Shown here piece after piece: positions 1-6,347 of a DNA stretch of 20,819 nucleotides (its first letter is position 1; each line of letters starts with the position of its first letter). The position numbers and the translations under genes were made by a program. The notes below the pieces were generated by a model. It saw only the letters and a program-made list of their open reading frames with translations, did not search any database and was not told where the DNA came from. Origin of the DNA: a bacterium (GTDB taxonomy: Bacteria; Latescibacterota; Latescibacteria; Latescibacterales; Latescibacteraceae); NCBI GenBank assembly GCA_021372535.1, contig JAJFUH010000131.1, positions 1 through 20,819 of the forward strand, read 5' to 3'.

Positions 1-1
1 A

Positions 2-181
2 AACCGGGTGATCGTTCAGTTCTCCTCATGCATCTCAAAAGACAATTACCACGGGCCGCAGTGTCCGCATCTGGACTACCTGAAGACGCTTGTCGGGAAG
101 CTGGGGCTGGACTTGAGAGAGGGCACCGCCATAAGCCAGAAGGCTGAAGAAAAACGCCGGGCGGGAATCTATAAAGGGTAA
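2..181 (+). CDS. CGGC-domain protein, C-terminal fragment
   Basis: This reading frame enters from the left edge and ends at TAA 179-181, leaving 59 residues. It contains FSSC, then HGPQCPH and LDYLKTLVGKLGLD, and closes with EGTAISQKAEEKRRAGIYKG. From memory this pattern (a Cys, then HGPxCPHLDY, then EGTxISxKAEEKR near the end) matches the C-terminal half of CGGC-domain proteins, a small family predicted to bind metal through conserved Cys and His residues. The CGGC motif itself would lie upstream, outside the window. The exact biochemical role of the family is not established. No clear terminator follows, although a hairpin lies at 192-210. Confidence 0.6.
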   Translation, partial: NRVIVQFSSCISKDNYHGPQCPHLDYLKTLVGKLGLDLREGTAISQKAEEKRRAGIYKG

Positions 182-191
182 TGAAAACAAG

Positions 192-210
192 CGGACAACG
201 GTTTTGTCCG
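192..210 (+). repeat. short hairpin after the CGGC-domain gene
   Basis: CGGACAA (192-198) pairs perfectly with TTGTCCG (204-210) around a 5-base loop. It sits 10 bases after the stop codon. No run of T follows, so it is not a classic intrinsic terminator. It could be a weak transcript-end or stabilising hairpin. Confidence 0.4.
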
Positions 211-317
211 GAAGAGAAGAAGGAAATAAAACCGCTCATAAAAACGGGCGGCCCCTGTCCGGATGATTGTTCAAAATAATACGATAATATGTTATAAAAA
301 TCATAAGGAAGAAATCG

Positions 318-833
318 ATGGTTGAAATCCGCGAAGAAAAAAAGAATGATTACGATAGTGTGCGCATCGTCAACGACCGCGCGTTCGGTCGGCCCCATGA
401 AGGCCGTATTGTCGACAATATCCGTGAATCGTGCAGCGAGACAGTGTCCCTCGTGGCGGTCTCGGATCGTGAAATAGTCGGGCATATATTTTTCAGCCCG
501 GCGATAATTGAAATCCCGTCCGGCCTGATCAAGGGCATGGGACTTGGCCCGCTGGCCGTGCTGCCGGAATTTCAGAACCGCGGTGTCGGATCGATGCTCG
601 TCACCGAGAGCATCCGCATCATGAAAAAGATGGAATATCCGTTTGTGATGGTGGTCGGCCATGAAAACTATTATCCCCGGTTCGGTTTTGGACGGGCATC
701 GAGCCATGGGTTGAAAAGCCAGTGGGAGTGTGTGCCGGATAATGTTTTCATGGTGATGATACTCGATGAGCCGGTCATGAAAGACGTTTCCGGAACCATA
801 CGGTGCAGGGATGAGTTTGATGCGGCTCTGTAA
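318..833 (+). CDS. GNAT family N-acetyltransferase (YhbS-like)
   Basis: A 171-residue protein of typical single-domain GNAT length. Such enzymes transfer an acetyl group from acetyl-CoA to an amine; the acceptor here is unknown. The acetyl-CoA pyrophosphate-binding motif A is clear: GPLAVLPEFQNRGVGSMLV, with Q87-N-R-G-V-G92 as the Q/RxxGxG/A core. The later segment GHENYYPRFGFGRA (about 114-127) is characteristic of the YhbS/COG3153 subgroup. The start is ATG 318, preceded by AAGGAAG at 305-311. The gene stands alone between the CGGC-domain gene and a repeat-filled gap, and no neighbour suggests a substrate. Family assignment is secure, function is not. Confidence 0.88.
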   Translation: MVEIREEKKNDYDSVRIVNDRAFGRPHEGRIVDNIRESCSETVSLVAVSDREIVGHIFFSPAIIEIPSGLIKGMGLGPLAVLPEFQNRGVGSMLVTESIRIMKKMEYPFVMVVGHENYYPRFGFGRASSHGLKSQWECVPDNVFMVMILDEPVMKDVSGTIRCRDEFDAAL

Positions 834-913
834 CCCGGGCTTGTCTGAAAATGCATCTGCGGTTCACGGAGCAGAAGCCCCGGCCCGGCGCCGGGAGTTT
901 CTGTAACGCTGTC

Positions 914-937
914 ATTCCCGAATCTTTTATCGGGAAT
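914..937. repeat. REP-like palindrome
   Basis: ATTCCCGA (914-921) pairs with TCGGGAAT (930-937), an 8-bp perfect stem with an 8-base loop. The 18-base core CCCGAATCTTTTATCGGG (917-934) matches, on the opposite strand, the core of the hairpin at 4810-4827 at 16 of 18 positions. Two related palindromes in 20 kb suggest a dispersed REP-like family in this genome. Confidence 0.6.
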
Positions 938-962
938 CCATATACATCCTGCATACATTTTT

Positions 963-989
963 CCCTTCTTTCGCGTGCGAGAGAGAGGG
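963..989. repeat. imperfect hairpin, pyrimidine/purine-rich
   Basis: The stretch CCCTTCTTTCGC (963-974) folds on GCGAGAGAGAGGGG (977-990) with G-T wobbles and one bulged A. The sequence AGAGAGGGGAT (982-992) is also present in reverse complement near the right end of the window, around 20802-20812, so this may be one copy of a dispersed element. Weak evidence. Confidence 0.35.
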
Positions 990-1082
990 GATGTCGCAAA
1001 GCGTCAGGGGTGAATAACAGGTGATACCCTGAGTTCACTCCGGGGTGGTTCATTGCCACTGAAGACAGTATTAATAATCCGT

Positions 1083-1121
1083 TGTGTCTCTTTGTGCCTT
1101 TGTGTCTTCGTGGTGAAATAT
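1083..1121. repeat. GTGTCT/TTTGTG low-complexity repeat, copy 1
   Basis: A run of near-repeats of TTTGTG and GTGTCT ends in GTGTCTTCGTGGTGAAATAT (1102-1121). The copy at 20645-20664 matches this 20-base end at 17 positions. Blocks of this kind recur in intergenic DNA of unrelated bacteria, from memory; their origin is not known to me. Confidence 0.6.
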
Positions 1122-1239
1122 ATCCGCGATTGATTCGGGTCGGGAGTTTGCAGTCTGTATGCAACAACAGTCACAATTTCGGTTGAAATGTGATTCATGA
1201 AATGAACCTTTATATAACGATAAAGAGAGAGAAACGATA

Positions 1240-2319
1240 ATGGAATTAAAGAATCTGGGATTCAGCAGCTGGTTCATGGAGAGATACGGGGACTCGCGGC
1301 AGGACGGCTATAGTTTTGCCCGTGTCATCGCTGTCAATAAATCCAATTATGTAATAAGAAACGAAAAAGCGGAGATTACGGCGGAAGTTACCGGGAAAAT
1401 CATATATGGCGCCGAATCGAATCTTGATTTCCCGGCAACAGGTGACTGGGTGCGTGTACAGTATTTCGATGATGATTCCTTTGCCGTCATCCACGAAATA
1501 CTGCCCAGAAAATCGCTCCTGAAACGGAAAATGGCCGGTAAAAAAATCGATTATCAGCTGATAGCCTCCAATATCGATACCGCGTTCATTGTCCAAACGA
1601 ACGATTTCGATTTCAACATACCGAGACTCGAGCGCTATCTGACCATGGTGCATGAAAGTGACATTAAACCGGTTATCGTGCTCAGTAAACGTGATTTGAT
1701 CTCCCCGGAACAACTGGAAAGAAATATAGCGGCGATCAGAAGCATGAATCATGACTATGAAATATTCGCTTTCAGCAACAAGACCGGTGAAGGCCTGAAC
1801 GAGCTTAAGGGCTCTATCAGGGCCGGTGAAACATATTGCCTTCTCGGATCGTCCGGTGTCGGGAAAACGACGCTGATCAACAGCATTATCGGCCAGGATG
1901 TCTATGCAACGAGCGAAGTCAGTAAAAAGGACGGGAAAGGCAGGCATATAACCTCGCGCCGTCAGCTGATAGTTCTTGACCGGGGCGGGATGATCATCGA
2001 TACACCCGGAATGAGGGAGCTCGGTAATTTCGGAGTCGATACGGGAATTAATGAAACGTTCGGCGATATTGTCGCCCTGACGGAAACATGCCGTTTCAAG
2101 AATTGCACACACATCAGCGAACCCGGATGTTCGGTTCTGGAGGCGGTTGAAAAAGGAGAATTGAGCGCGAAACGGTATCAGAATTATATGAAATTACGTA
2201 AAGAGTCGGAATATTATGAGATGTCATATCTCGATAAACGGAAGAAAGACAAAAAGTTCGGGAAATTCTGTAAGGATGCGCTGAAAAACCTGAAAAAGGC
2301 GAGAAGTCTGGACTACTGA
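1240..2319 (+). CDS. rsgA: Ribosome small-subunit-dependent GTPase RsgA (YjeQ/YloQ)
   Basis: A 359-residue circularly permuted GTPase that acts in late 30S subunit maturation in the cytoplasm. An N-terminal OB-like region (about 20-95) precedes the GTPase core, in which the G motifs appear in the order G4-G1-G3, the hallmark of the family. G4 is SKRD (149-152), G1 is GSSGVGKT (203-210), the switch I region is GKGRHITSRR (232-241) and G3 is DTPG (254-257). A C-terminal zinc knuckle follows: C284, C289, H291 and C297. G4 has Ser instead of the usual Asn of NKxD, a variation I recall in some RsgA paralogues. ATG 1240 follows a purine-rich AAGAGAGAG stretch. The ACT-domain gene begins 27 bp later, probably co-transcribed. 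Confidence 0.95.
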   Translation: MELKNLGFSSWFMERYGDSRQDGYSFARVIAVNKSNYVIRNEKAEITAEVTGKIIYGAESNLDFPATGDWVRVQYFDDDSFAVIHEILPRKSLLKRKMAGKKIDYQLIASNIDTAFIVQTNDFDFNIPRLERYLTMVHESDIKPVIVLSKRDLISPEQLERNIAAIRSMNHDYEIFAFSNKTGEGLNELKGSIRAGETYCLLGSSGVGKTTLINSIIGQDVYATSEVSKKDGKGRHITSRRQLIVLDRGGMIIDTPGMRELGNFGVDTGINETFGDIVALTETCRFKNCTHISEPGCSVLEAVEKGELSAKRYQNYMKLRKESEYYEMSYLDKRKKDKKFGKFCKDALKNLKKARSLDY

Positions 2320-2346
2320 GTATGATGGCGGGCACTATGAAGATAT

Positions 2347-2787
2347 GTGAAAAAGACCATGACCGGTGAACGAGAGTTGTCGAGGCTCCTTGCGGCTATG
2401 AAGCCGGAGCTTCGCGATGGTGAGTTCGTATTCTGCGCTGTCACGCCCGAGGCACTCGAAGAACTGTGCATCGAGCCTGTCGGATGGTTTCGCGAGCGTG
2501 AGGGGATTACCCTGATCGTTGAAAGAAACGCCGCGGACAGCGCAGGTCTGAAATACGGATGCGTGATGAGAATGATCACCCTTACGGTACATTCAGTCCT
2601 GGAGGCTGTCGGATTTCTTGCCGCGATAACGAAAAGGCTGGCCGAGGCCGGAATCAGTGTGAATCCGGTTTCGGCCTTCTATCATGATCACCTGTTCGTG
2701 CCGTCCGAAAAAGCCCCGGCAGCGCTGAAGATGCTCGACGAGCTCATGAGCGGCGCCGGACAGCCTGAGGATAAGCCAGTCACCTGA
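2347..2787 (+). CDS. ACT-domain protein (DUF2241/COG3602-like)
   Basis: A 146-residue protein of two ACT-like halves. The second half (about 74-125) carries RMITLTVHSVLEAVG, AGISVNPVSAF and YHDHLFVP, the signature I associate with the DUF2241/ACT_7 family (COG3602). ACT folds usually bind amino acids or other small ligands and act as regulatory modules; the ligand of this stand-alone family is unknown. The frame opens with GTG 2347; ATG 2359 (residue 5) is an alternative start, and neither has a strong ribosome-binding site. It lies 27 bp after rsgA on the same strand and ends only 12 bp before the convergent helicase gene. Confidence 0.8.
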   Translation: MKKTMTGERELSRLLAAMKPELRDGEFVFCAVTPEALEELCIEPVGWFREREGITLIVERNAADSAGLKYGCVMRMITLTVHSVLEAVGFLAAITKRLAEAGISVNPVSAFYHDHLFVPSEKAPAALKMLDELMSGAGQPEDKPVT

Positions 2788-2799
2788 CCGGCCGTATCG

Positions 2800-4062
2800 T
2801 TATCGGATGCCGCGCCTGACCATGAGGTTTTTCTGCCTGGTTTTTCGGCGGCCCCGTGGTCTTCCGGGCATCGCGGGAACGATGGACGATGATGACTTCC
2901 GTTCGAGGAGTGCAGCTATGGAGGCGGAGTGGAAGGGATGGTCTATGACTGCGGTCAACGGGCACTTGGTCAGTTTCTCGATCTCACGAAGCAATTTTAT
3001 TTCCTCGGCATTACAGAATGACAGTGCTATACCGGCAGCTCCGGCGCGGGCAGTCCGCCCGATCCTGTGTACATAGCTTTCCGGATCCTCCGGCATTTCG
3101 TAGTTGATAACATGCGAGATTCCCTCCACATCGATCCCCCGCGAGACAATATCGGTCGCGACGAGCACCTTGATTTTGCCGTGATCGAACGCCGAAAGCG
3201 CGCGTTGACGGGCGTTCTGGCTCTTGTTCGAGTGGATGGCATCGGCTGAGATACCGTGGTTCATGAGCTGACGCATGAGATGATCGGCCCGGTGTTTTGT
3301 GCGGGCGAAAACCAGAGCTCTGCTGACATTCTTGTCTTTCAGAATGCCGGCGAGGAGTTCGCGTTTATTCATCTGCTCGACGAAGAGGACCTTCTGCTCG
3401 ATGTTTACGGATACGGAAGCGGCAGGGGAAACCTCCACTTTCGACGGATTCCGGAGCATGTCGGAGGCGAGGTTGGCAATCTCCCCCGTCAATGTAGCCG
3501 AGAAAAACAACGTCTGCCGGTCCCTGGGAAGTTCGGACACGATTTTCCGGACATCGTTGATAAATCCCATGTCCAGCATACGGTCCGCCTCATCGAGGAC
3601 GAGCATTTTAATCCGGTCGAGACGGATATATCCCTGATTGTGCAGATCGAGCAGCCGTCCCGGAGTCGCGACAAGAATGTCGGGATTTTTCCGGAGAGCC
3701 CTGATCTGTGAAGCCGCAGGCACTCCCCCGAGGACCACGGTCGTTCGCAGCTTGAGGTAACGGCCATAGGTACGGAGACTCTCCTCGATCTGCAGCGCGA
3801 GCTCACGGGTGGGGGTAAGAATTAAAGCACGGATGTGCCTGGAACCGCCCGGCTCCTGCTCATGCAGTATCTGCAGCATCGGGAGGGCAAACGCCGCTGT
3901 TTTTCCGGTGCCGGTCTGCGCGGTGGCGAGAAGGTCATTGCCCGCAAGCACCTCCGGAATGGCCGCCTGCTGAACGGGTGTCGGATTTTGATACCCCTGC
4001 TCCGATAACGCGCGGAGAATGGGTTCATTGAGTGAAAGATTTTTGAAATGATCGGAATGCAT
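2800..4062 (-). CDS. DEAD-box ATP-dependent RNA helicase (RhlE-like)
   Basis: A 420-residue RNA helicase that uses ATP to unwind or remodel RNA, for example in ribosome assembly or decay. All family motifs are visible: Q motif F6 to PTPVQ, Walker A ATAQTGTGKT (46-55), PTRELALQ, TPGRLLD, DEAD (157-160), SAT (188-190), SRGID and HRIGRTARAG (332-341). A short basic tail (RPRGRRKTRQK) ends the protein, as in RhlE/DeaD-type helicases that use basic tails to grip RNA. I placed the start at 4062 because GGAG lies 5 bases upstream on the minus strand; an in-frame upstream ATG at 4116 has no such site and adds 18 unconserved residues. It is convergent with the ACT gene, 12 bp apart. Confidence 0.93.
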   Translation of the reverse strand: MHSDHFKNLSLNEPILRALSEQGYQNPTPVQQAAIPEVLAGNDLLATAQTGTGKTAAFALPMLQILHEQEPGGSRHIRALILTPTRELALQIEESLRTYGRYLKLRTTVVLGGVPAASQIRALRKNPDILVATPGRLLDLHNQGYIRLDRIKMLVLDEADRMLDMGFINDVRKIVSELPRDRQTLFFSATLTGEIANLASDMLRNPSKVEVSPAASVSVNIEQKVLFVEQMNKRELLAGILKDKNVSRALVFARTKHRADHLMRQLMNHGISADAIHSNKSQNARQRALSAFDHGKIKVLVATDIVSRGIDVEGISHVINYEMPEDPESYVHRIGRTARAGAAGIALSFCNAEEIKLLREIEKLTKCPLTAVIDHPFHSASIAALLERKSSSSIVPAMPGRPRGRRKTRQKNLMVRRGIR

Positions 4063-4194
4063 AATGCTCCTGTCTTGTTGCCCGAGATAAACGGCGGTGA
4101 AGTCTCGTATGTGCACTCAAGATGGGGCATGATGCCGAGAAGTAACGCAGAAAATCATCGGAAGGTTACCGAAAAACGTGGATTAACGGGGGAT

Positions 4195-4223
4195 AATATA
4201 ACAGGAAGTTCACCATTATGCAA
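4195..4223 (-). promoter_or_regulatory. Candidate sigma70 promoter of the helicase gene
   Basis: Read on the minus strand, TTGCAT (4223-4218) is followed after 17 bases by TATATT (4200-4195). The -10 box matches consensus at 5 of 6 positions, the -35 box only at 3. It would give a leader of about 125 bases before the helicase start, which is not unusual for cold-responsive helicase genes. Weak to moderate support. Confidence 0.33.
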
Positions 4224-4367
4224 GAGAAATAAAAAAGACGGCCGTTTTCAGCGGCATGGCAATATTAAATCTGCCCGGGAAAAGATGAAAAATGACGCTT
4301 GATTTATTATTGAATGGGTAAGTATTATTTATGGTATACTATAATAGTGTCGGTTGATTTTTTAAGT

Positions 4368-4486
4368 AGCCCCCTTTCTGTCACTTCGTGACATTCTTCC
4401 CCCTCAAGGGGGCAGGACATAACTGCAAGCGCCATAATATGTTGCCCCCTCCGGGGGAAACAGGCGCGTAAGCGCCGAAGGGGGCT
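4368..4486. repeat. MITE-like palindromic repeat element with inverted ends
   Basis: The 119-bp unit starts with AGCCCCCTT (4368-4376) and ends with its inverse AAGGGGGCT (4478-4486). Inside are four tight hairpins: GTCAC-TTC-GTGAC (4380-4392), CCCCC-TCAA-GGGGG (4399-4412), CCCCC-TCC-GGGGG (4445-4457) and GGCGC-GTAA-GCGCC (4463-4476). Terminal inverted repeats without a coding region, packed with hairpins, fit a miniature non-autonomous element or a REP/BIME-type repeat. The sequence just outside the ends shows no obvious long target duplication. Confidence 0.6.
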
Positions 4487-4780
4487 GTTGTAAAGAATAA
4501 GAGACAGTGTATCGAAAATTGTGGAGATTCATTTAAAAACCATAGCGTTTTCAATACATTATGACGTTTGATATGAAACATAACCGGGCGCTATTGGTAC
4601 ACTATATATAAATACTCAAGGGGTAATCGGTAAAATTTAGAAAACAGCACCCTATAGGCCTGTATATCGTCGATTTTTTCTGCCCTGAACGGGCGCTCAT
4701 AATCGAAATAGATGGAGACTCTCGTTTTACTAATGATGCTTTAAAAATCTTGTGATAAAGTCTGTATGTGTGGATATAAG

Positions 4781-4851
4781 CTGTCAAGGGTCGGCATTCA
4801 GTGCCGATCCCCGATTAATGATTCGGGGACAAGCTTACATGCCCTTGACAG
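4781..4851. repeat. 71-bp three-way-junction inverted repeat
   Basis: The outer arms CTGTCAAGGG (4781-4790) and CCCTTGACAG (4842-4851) are perfect 10-bp inverted repeats. Between them lie two perfect hairpins back to back: TCGGCA/TGCCGA (4791-4807, 5-base loop) and TCCCCGA/TCGGGGA (4808-4829, 8-base loop). A 12-base linker (4830-4841) follows. Transcribed, either strand could fold as a three-way junction. The second hairpin is related to the REP-like palindrome at 914-937. It sits 80 bp upstream of the VOC gene, so it could be a mosaic repeat element or a structured leader. Confidence 0.6.
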
Positions 4852-4882
4852 CACCGAAACAATACATTTCATTATCGGGCTC

Positions 4883-4903
4883 GTGAAAAATATACTTTTT
4901 CAC
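4883..4903 (+). promoter_or_regulatory. Perfect inverted repeat in the VOC gene leader
   Basis: GTGAAAAA (4883-4890) and TTTTTCAC (4896-4903) flank a 5-base loop, 14 bases before the AGGAGG ribosome-binding site. It could be an operator for a dimeric regulator or an RNA hairpin just upstream of the translation start. No regulator gene is nearby to pair with it. Confidence 0.35.
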
Positions 4904-4930
4904 AGCCCTCTTAATATAGGAGGGAAATTC

Positions 4931-5578
4931 ATGGTACGTGCGCACCTGGATCATATCGTCATAGCCGCGGAGACGCTTGAACAGGGTGTAGAGTATGTCG
5001 GAGGGATTCTGGGAGTCGAGCCTTACGGCGGCGGAAAACATGTCGCCCAGGGCACGCACAATAAGGTGCTCAGGCTCGATGACAAGCGTTATCTGGAAGT
5101 GATAGCGATCGATCCCGAGGGACGGAAACCGGATTTTCCGCGTTGGTTCGATCTTGATTCCGCGCGCCTCCGGAGCGAGCTGAAAATAAAACCCCGTCTC
5201 ATAACATGGGTGGCGCGGACGGACGATATCGACGGGCTGCTCGGTCAGTGTCCGCTTTCGCTCGGGTCGGTCAGGCCCATGAGCAGGGGGCAGCTCAACT
5301 GGAAGATAACCTGCACTAAAGACGGGTCGATGCCCGGCGGCGGAGTCATCCCGCCCATAATTCAATGGGACACGCCGATCCATCCGACCGCAAATATGAA
5401 CGATTCGGGATGCTCTTTAATCAGGCTTGAGGGATTCCATACGGATACTGAATATATTACAAAGATTTTACAGTCTCTCGGGCTCGAAAACGATATAACC
5501 ATCAACCGGGTAAGCACCACAAACGGTATCGGCATGAGGGCACATATTGAAACCCCGGGCGGAATCAAGGTTTTATAG
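4931..5578 (+). CDS. VOC superfamily protein, glyoxalase-like domain
   Basis: A 215-residue protein. The N-terminal segment LDHIVIAAETLEQGVEYVGGILG is a typical vicinal-oxygen-chelate opening, and GGGKHVAQGTHNKVLRL followed by YLEVIAIDPE and PRWFDLD matches the Glyoxalase_3-like domain (PF13468) as I recall it. The fold usually binds a divalent metal for isomerase, lyase or dioxygenase chemistry; H8, H36/H42 and E56 are candidate ligands. The substrate is unknown. The open frame extends 55 codons upstream, but ATG 4931 has a consensus AGGAGG at 4918-4923 with 7-base spacing, and family similarity begins there. It is followed 75 bp later by the DinB-like gene on the same strand. Confidence 0.82.
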   Translation: MVRAHLDHIVIAAETLEQGVEYVGGILGVEPYGGGKHVAQGTHNKVLRLDDKRYLEVIAIDPEGRKPDFPRWFDLDSARLRSELKIKPRLITWVARTDDIDGLLGQCPLSLGSVRPMSRGQLNWKITCTKDGSMPGGGVIPPIIQWDTPIHPTANMNDSGCSLIRLEGFHTDTEYITKILQSLGLENDITINRVSTTNGIGMRAHIETPGGIKVL

Positions 5579-5653
5579 TGCGTTTCTGCCCGCTTCATGA
5601 ATCCCGGATAGCGGCATACCGGGCTGGATAATCACTAATCACAGGGGGTGTAT

Positions 5654-6178
5654 ATGAACTGGACAGAATTGCTGAAAGTCGAGACCGAGCACAATTACAA
5701 GGTCGCCGAGGGGCTTCTCGATCTGGTCGATAACGACAGGCTTGACTGGAAACCCTCGACCGGAAGCAACTGGATGACCACCGGCCAGCTGATCTTCCAC
5801 ATTGTCAGTGCATGCGGCGCAGGGTTCAAGGGATTCGTTACCGGAGACTGGGGTTTTCAGCCGGGAACCGATGCAGACGCTATTCCTCCCGAGGAGATGC
5901 TGTTGCCCGCCGAAAAGCTTCCGAAAATCGGCAGCATTGCCGAGGCGAAAAAACTTCTTCGTGAGGACAGGCTCCTTGCGCTTGACATGCTCGGTAAATG
6001 TTCGGAAAAGGATTTAGCCGAAAAAATCGCTCCGGCGCCCTGGGATCAGGAAAAGACAGTCCTCGGACACCGTCTCCTCCAGATGGTCGAACATCTCGGT
6101 TCCCACAAAAGCCAGCTATTCTACTATCTGAAGCTCCAGGGCAAGCCTGTTCACACCGGTCACCTGTGGGGTATGTAG
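5654..6178 (+). CDS. DinB-fold protein
   Basis: A 174-residue, mainly helical protein of the DinB/YfiT metal-enzyme superfamily (four-helix bundle). The expected metal-binding His triad is visible: H49 in QLIFHIVSA, and H147 and H151 in the pattern VEHLGSHKSQ. The opening MNWTELLKVETEHNYKVAEGLLDLV and the W-containing segment SNWMTTGQL are also typical. Members include thiol-dependent transferases, but most are uncharacterised, so the reaction is unknown. ATG 5654 follows AGGGGG (5643-5648) with suitable spacing; a GTG at 5648 lies inside that site and is a worse start. Same strand as the VOC gene, 75 bp downstream. Confidence 0.85.
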   Translation: MNWTELLKVETEHNYKVAEGLLDLVDNDRLDWKPSTGSNWMTTGQLIFHIVSACGAGFKGFVTGDWGFQPGTDADAIPPEEMLLPAEKLPKIGSIAEAKKLLREDRLLALDMLGKCSEKDLAEKIAPAPWDQEKTVLGHRLLQMVEHLGSHKSQLFYYLKLQGKPVHTGHLWGM

Positions 6179-6222
6179 ATATTGCTCCGGCGGATAAATA
6201 ATAATACCAATAGCTTGAATAG

Positions 6223-6243
6223 ATGCCGAAACAAGTTCGGCAT
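6223..6243. repeat. REP-like palindrome
   Basis: ATGCCGAA (6223-6230) pairs perfectly with TTCGGCAT (6236-6243) around ACAAG. From memory, palindromes of the form xxGAAACAAGTTCxx followed by GAC are common dispersed intergenic repeats in many bacteria. It lies between the DinB-like and guanylate-kinase-like genes and has no T run, so it is not a standard terminator. Confidence 0.55.
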
Positions 6244-6347
6244 GACGTCATCCGATGTCACTGTTTATTCGCCGAAGCGATAATTCAACCGGAGTATTCA
6301 TAGAACACGGATTCACAAGGACTTACATGAATTGGGAGGATTAACGA

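Larger units (their letters stand above)
834..1239. other. 406-bp non-coding gap filled with repeats
   Basis: No open frame here looks like a gene. The gap carries three separate repeat-like elements: a REP-like hairpin (914-937), an imperfect hairpin in a pyrimidine/purine-rich stretch (963-989), and a low-complexity GTGTCT/TTTGTG block (1083-1121) related to a second copy near the right end of the window. Translations of such blocks give protein-like strings (for example FTTKTQRHKE on the minus strand) that are a familiar source of false gene calls. No strong promoter for rsgA stood out. Confidence 0.7.
4063..4930. other. 868-bp non-coding gap with structured elements
   Basis: The gap between the divergent helicase and VOC genes has no plausible gene. 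It holds a candidate helicase promoter (4195-4223), a hairpin-dense MITE-like repeat (4368-4486), a three-way-junction inverted repeat (4781-4851) and a perfect inverted repeat near the VOC start (4883-4903). The part from 4490 to 4780 is AT-rich and contains nothing I recognise. Confidence 0.7.

Noticed and set aside
1004-1198. Minus-strand peptide containing FTTKTQRHKE in the repeat block
   Set aside because: This is the translation of a low-complexity intergenic repeat, a known type of false gene call.
1246-2112. 288-codon frame antisense to rsgA
   Set aside because: It is a shadow of the rsgA coding frame and has no family motif or start signal of its own.
4048-4302. 84-codon plus-strand frame opposite the helicase start
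   Set aside because: It has no domain and overlaps the helicase start and its leader.
4767-4930. Upstream extension of the VOC gene frame by 55 codons
   Set aside because: It runs through the structured repeat 4781-4851, and a consensus ribosome-binding site marks ATG 4931 instead.
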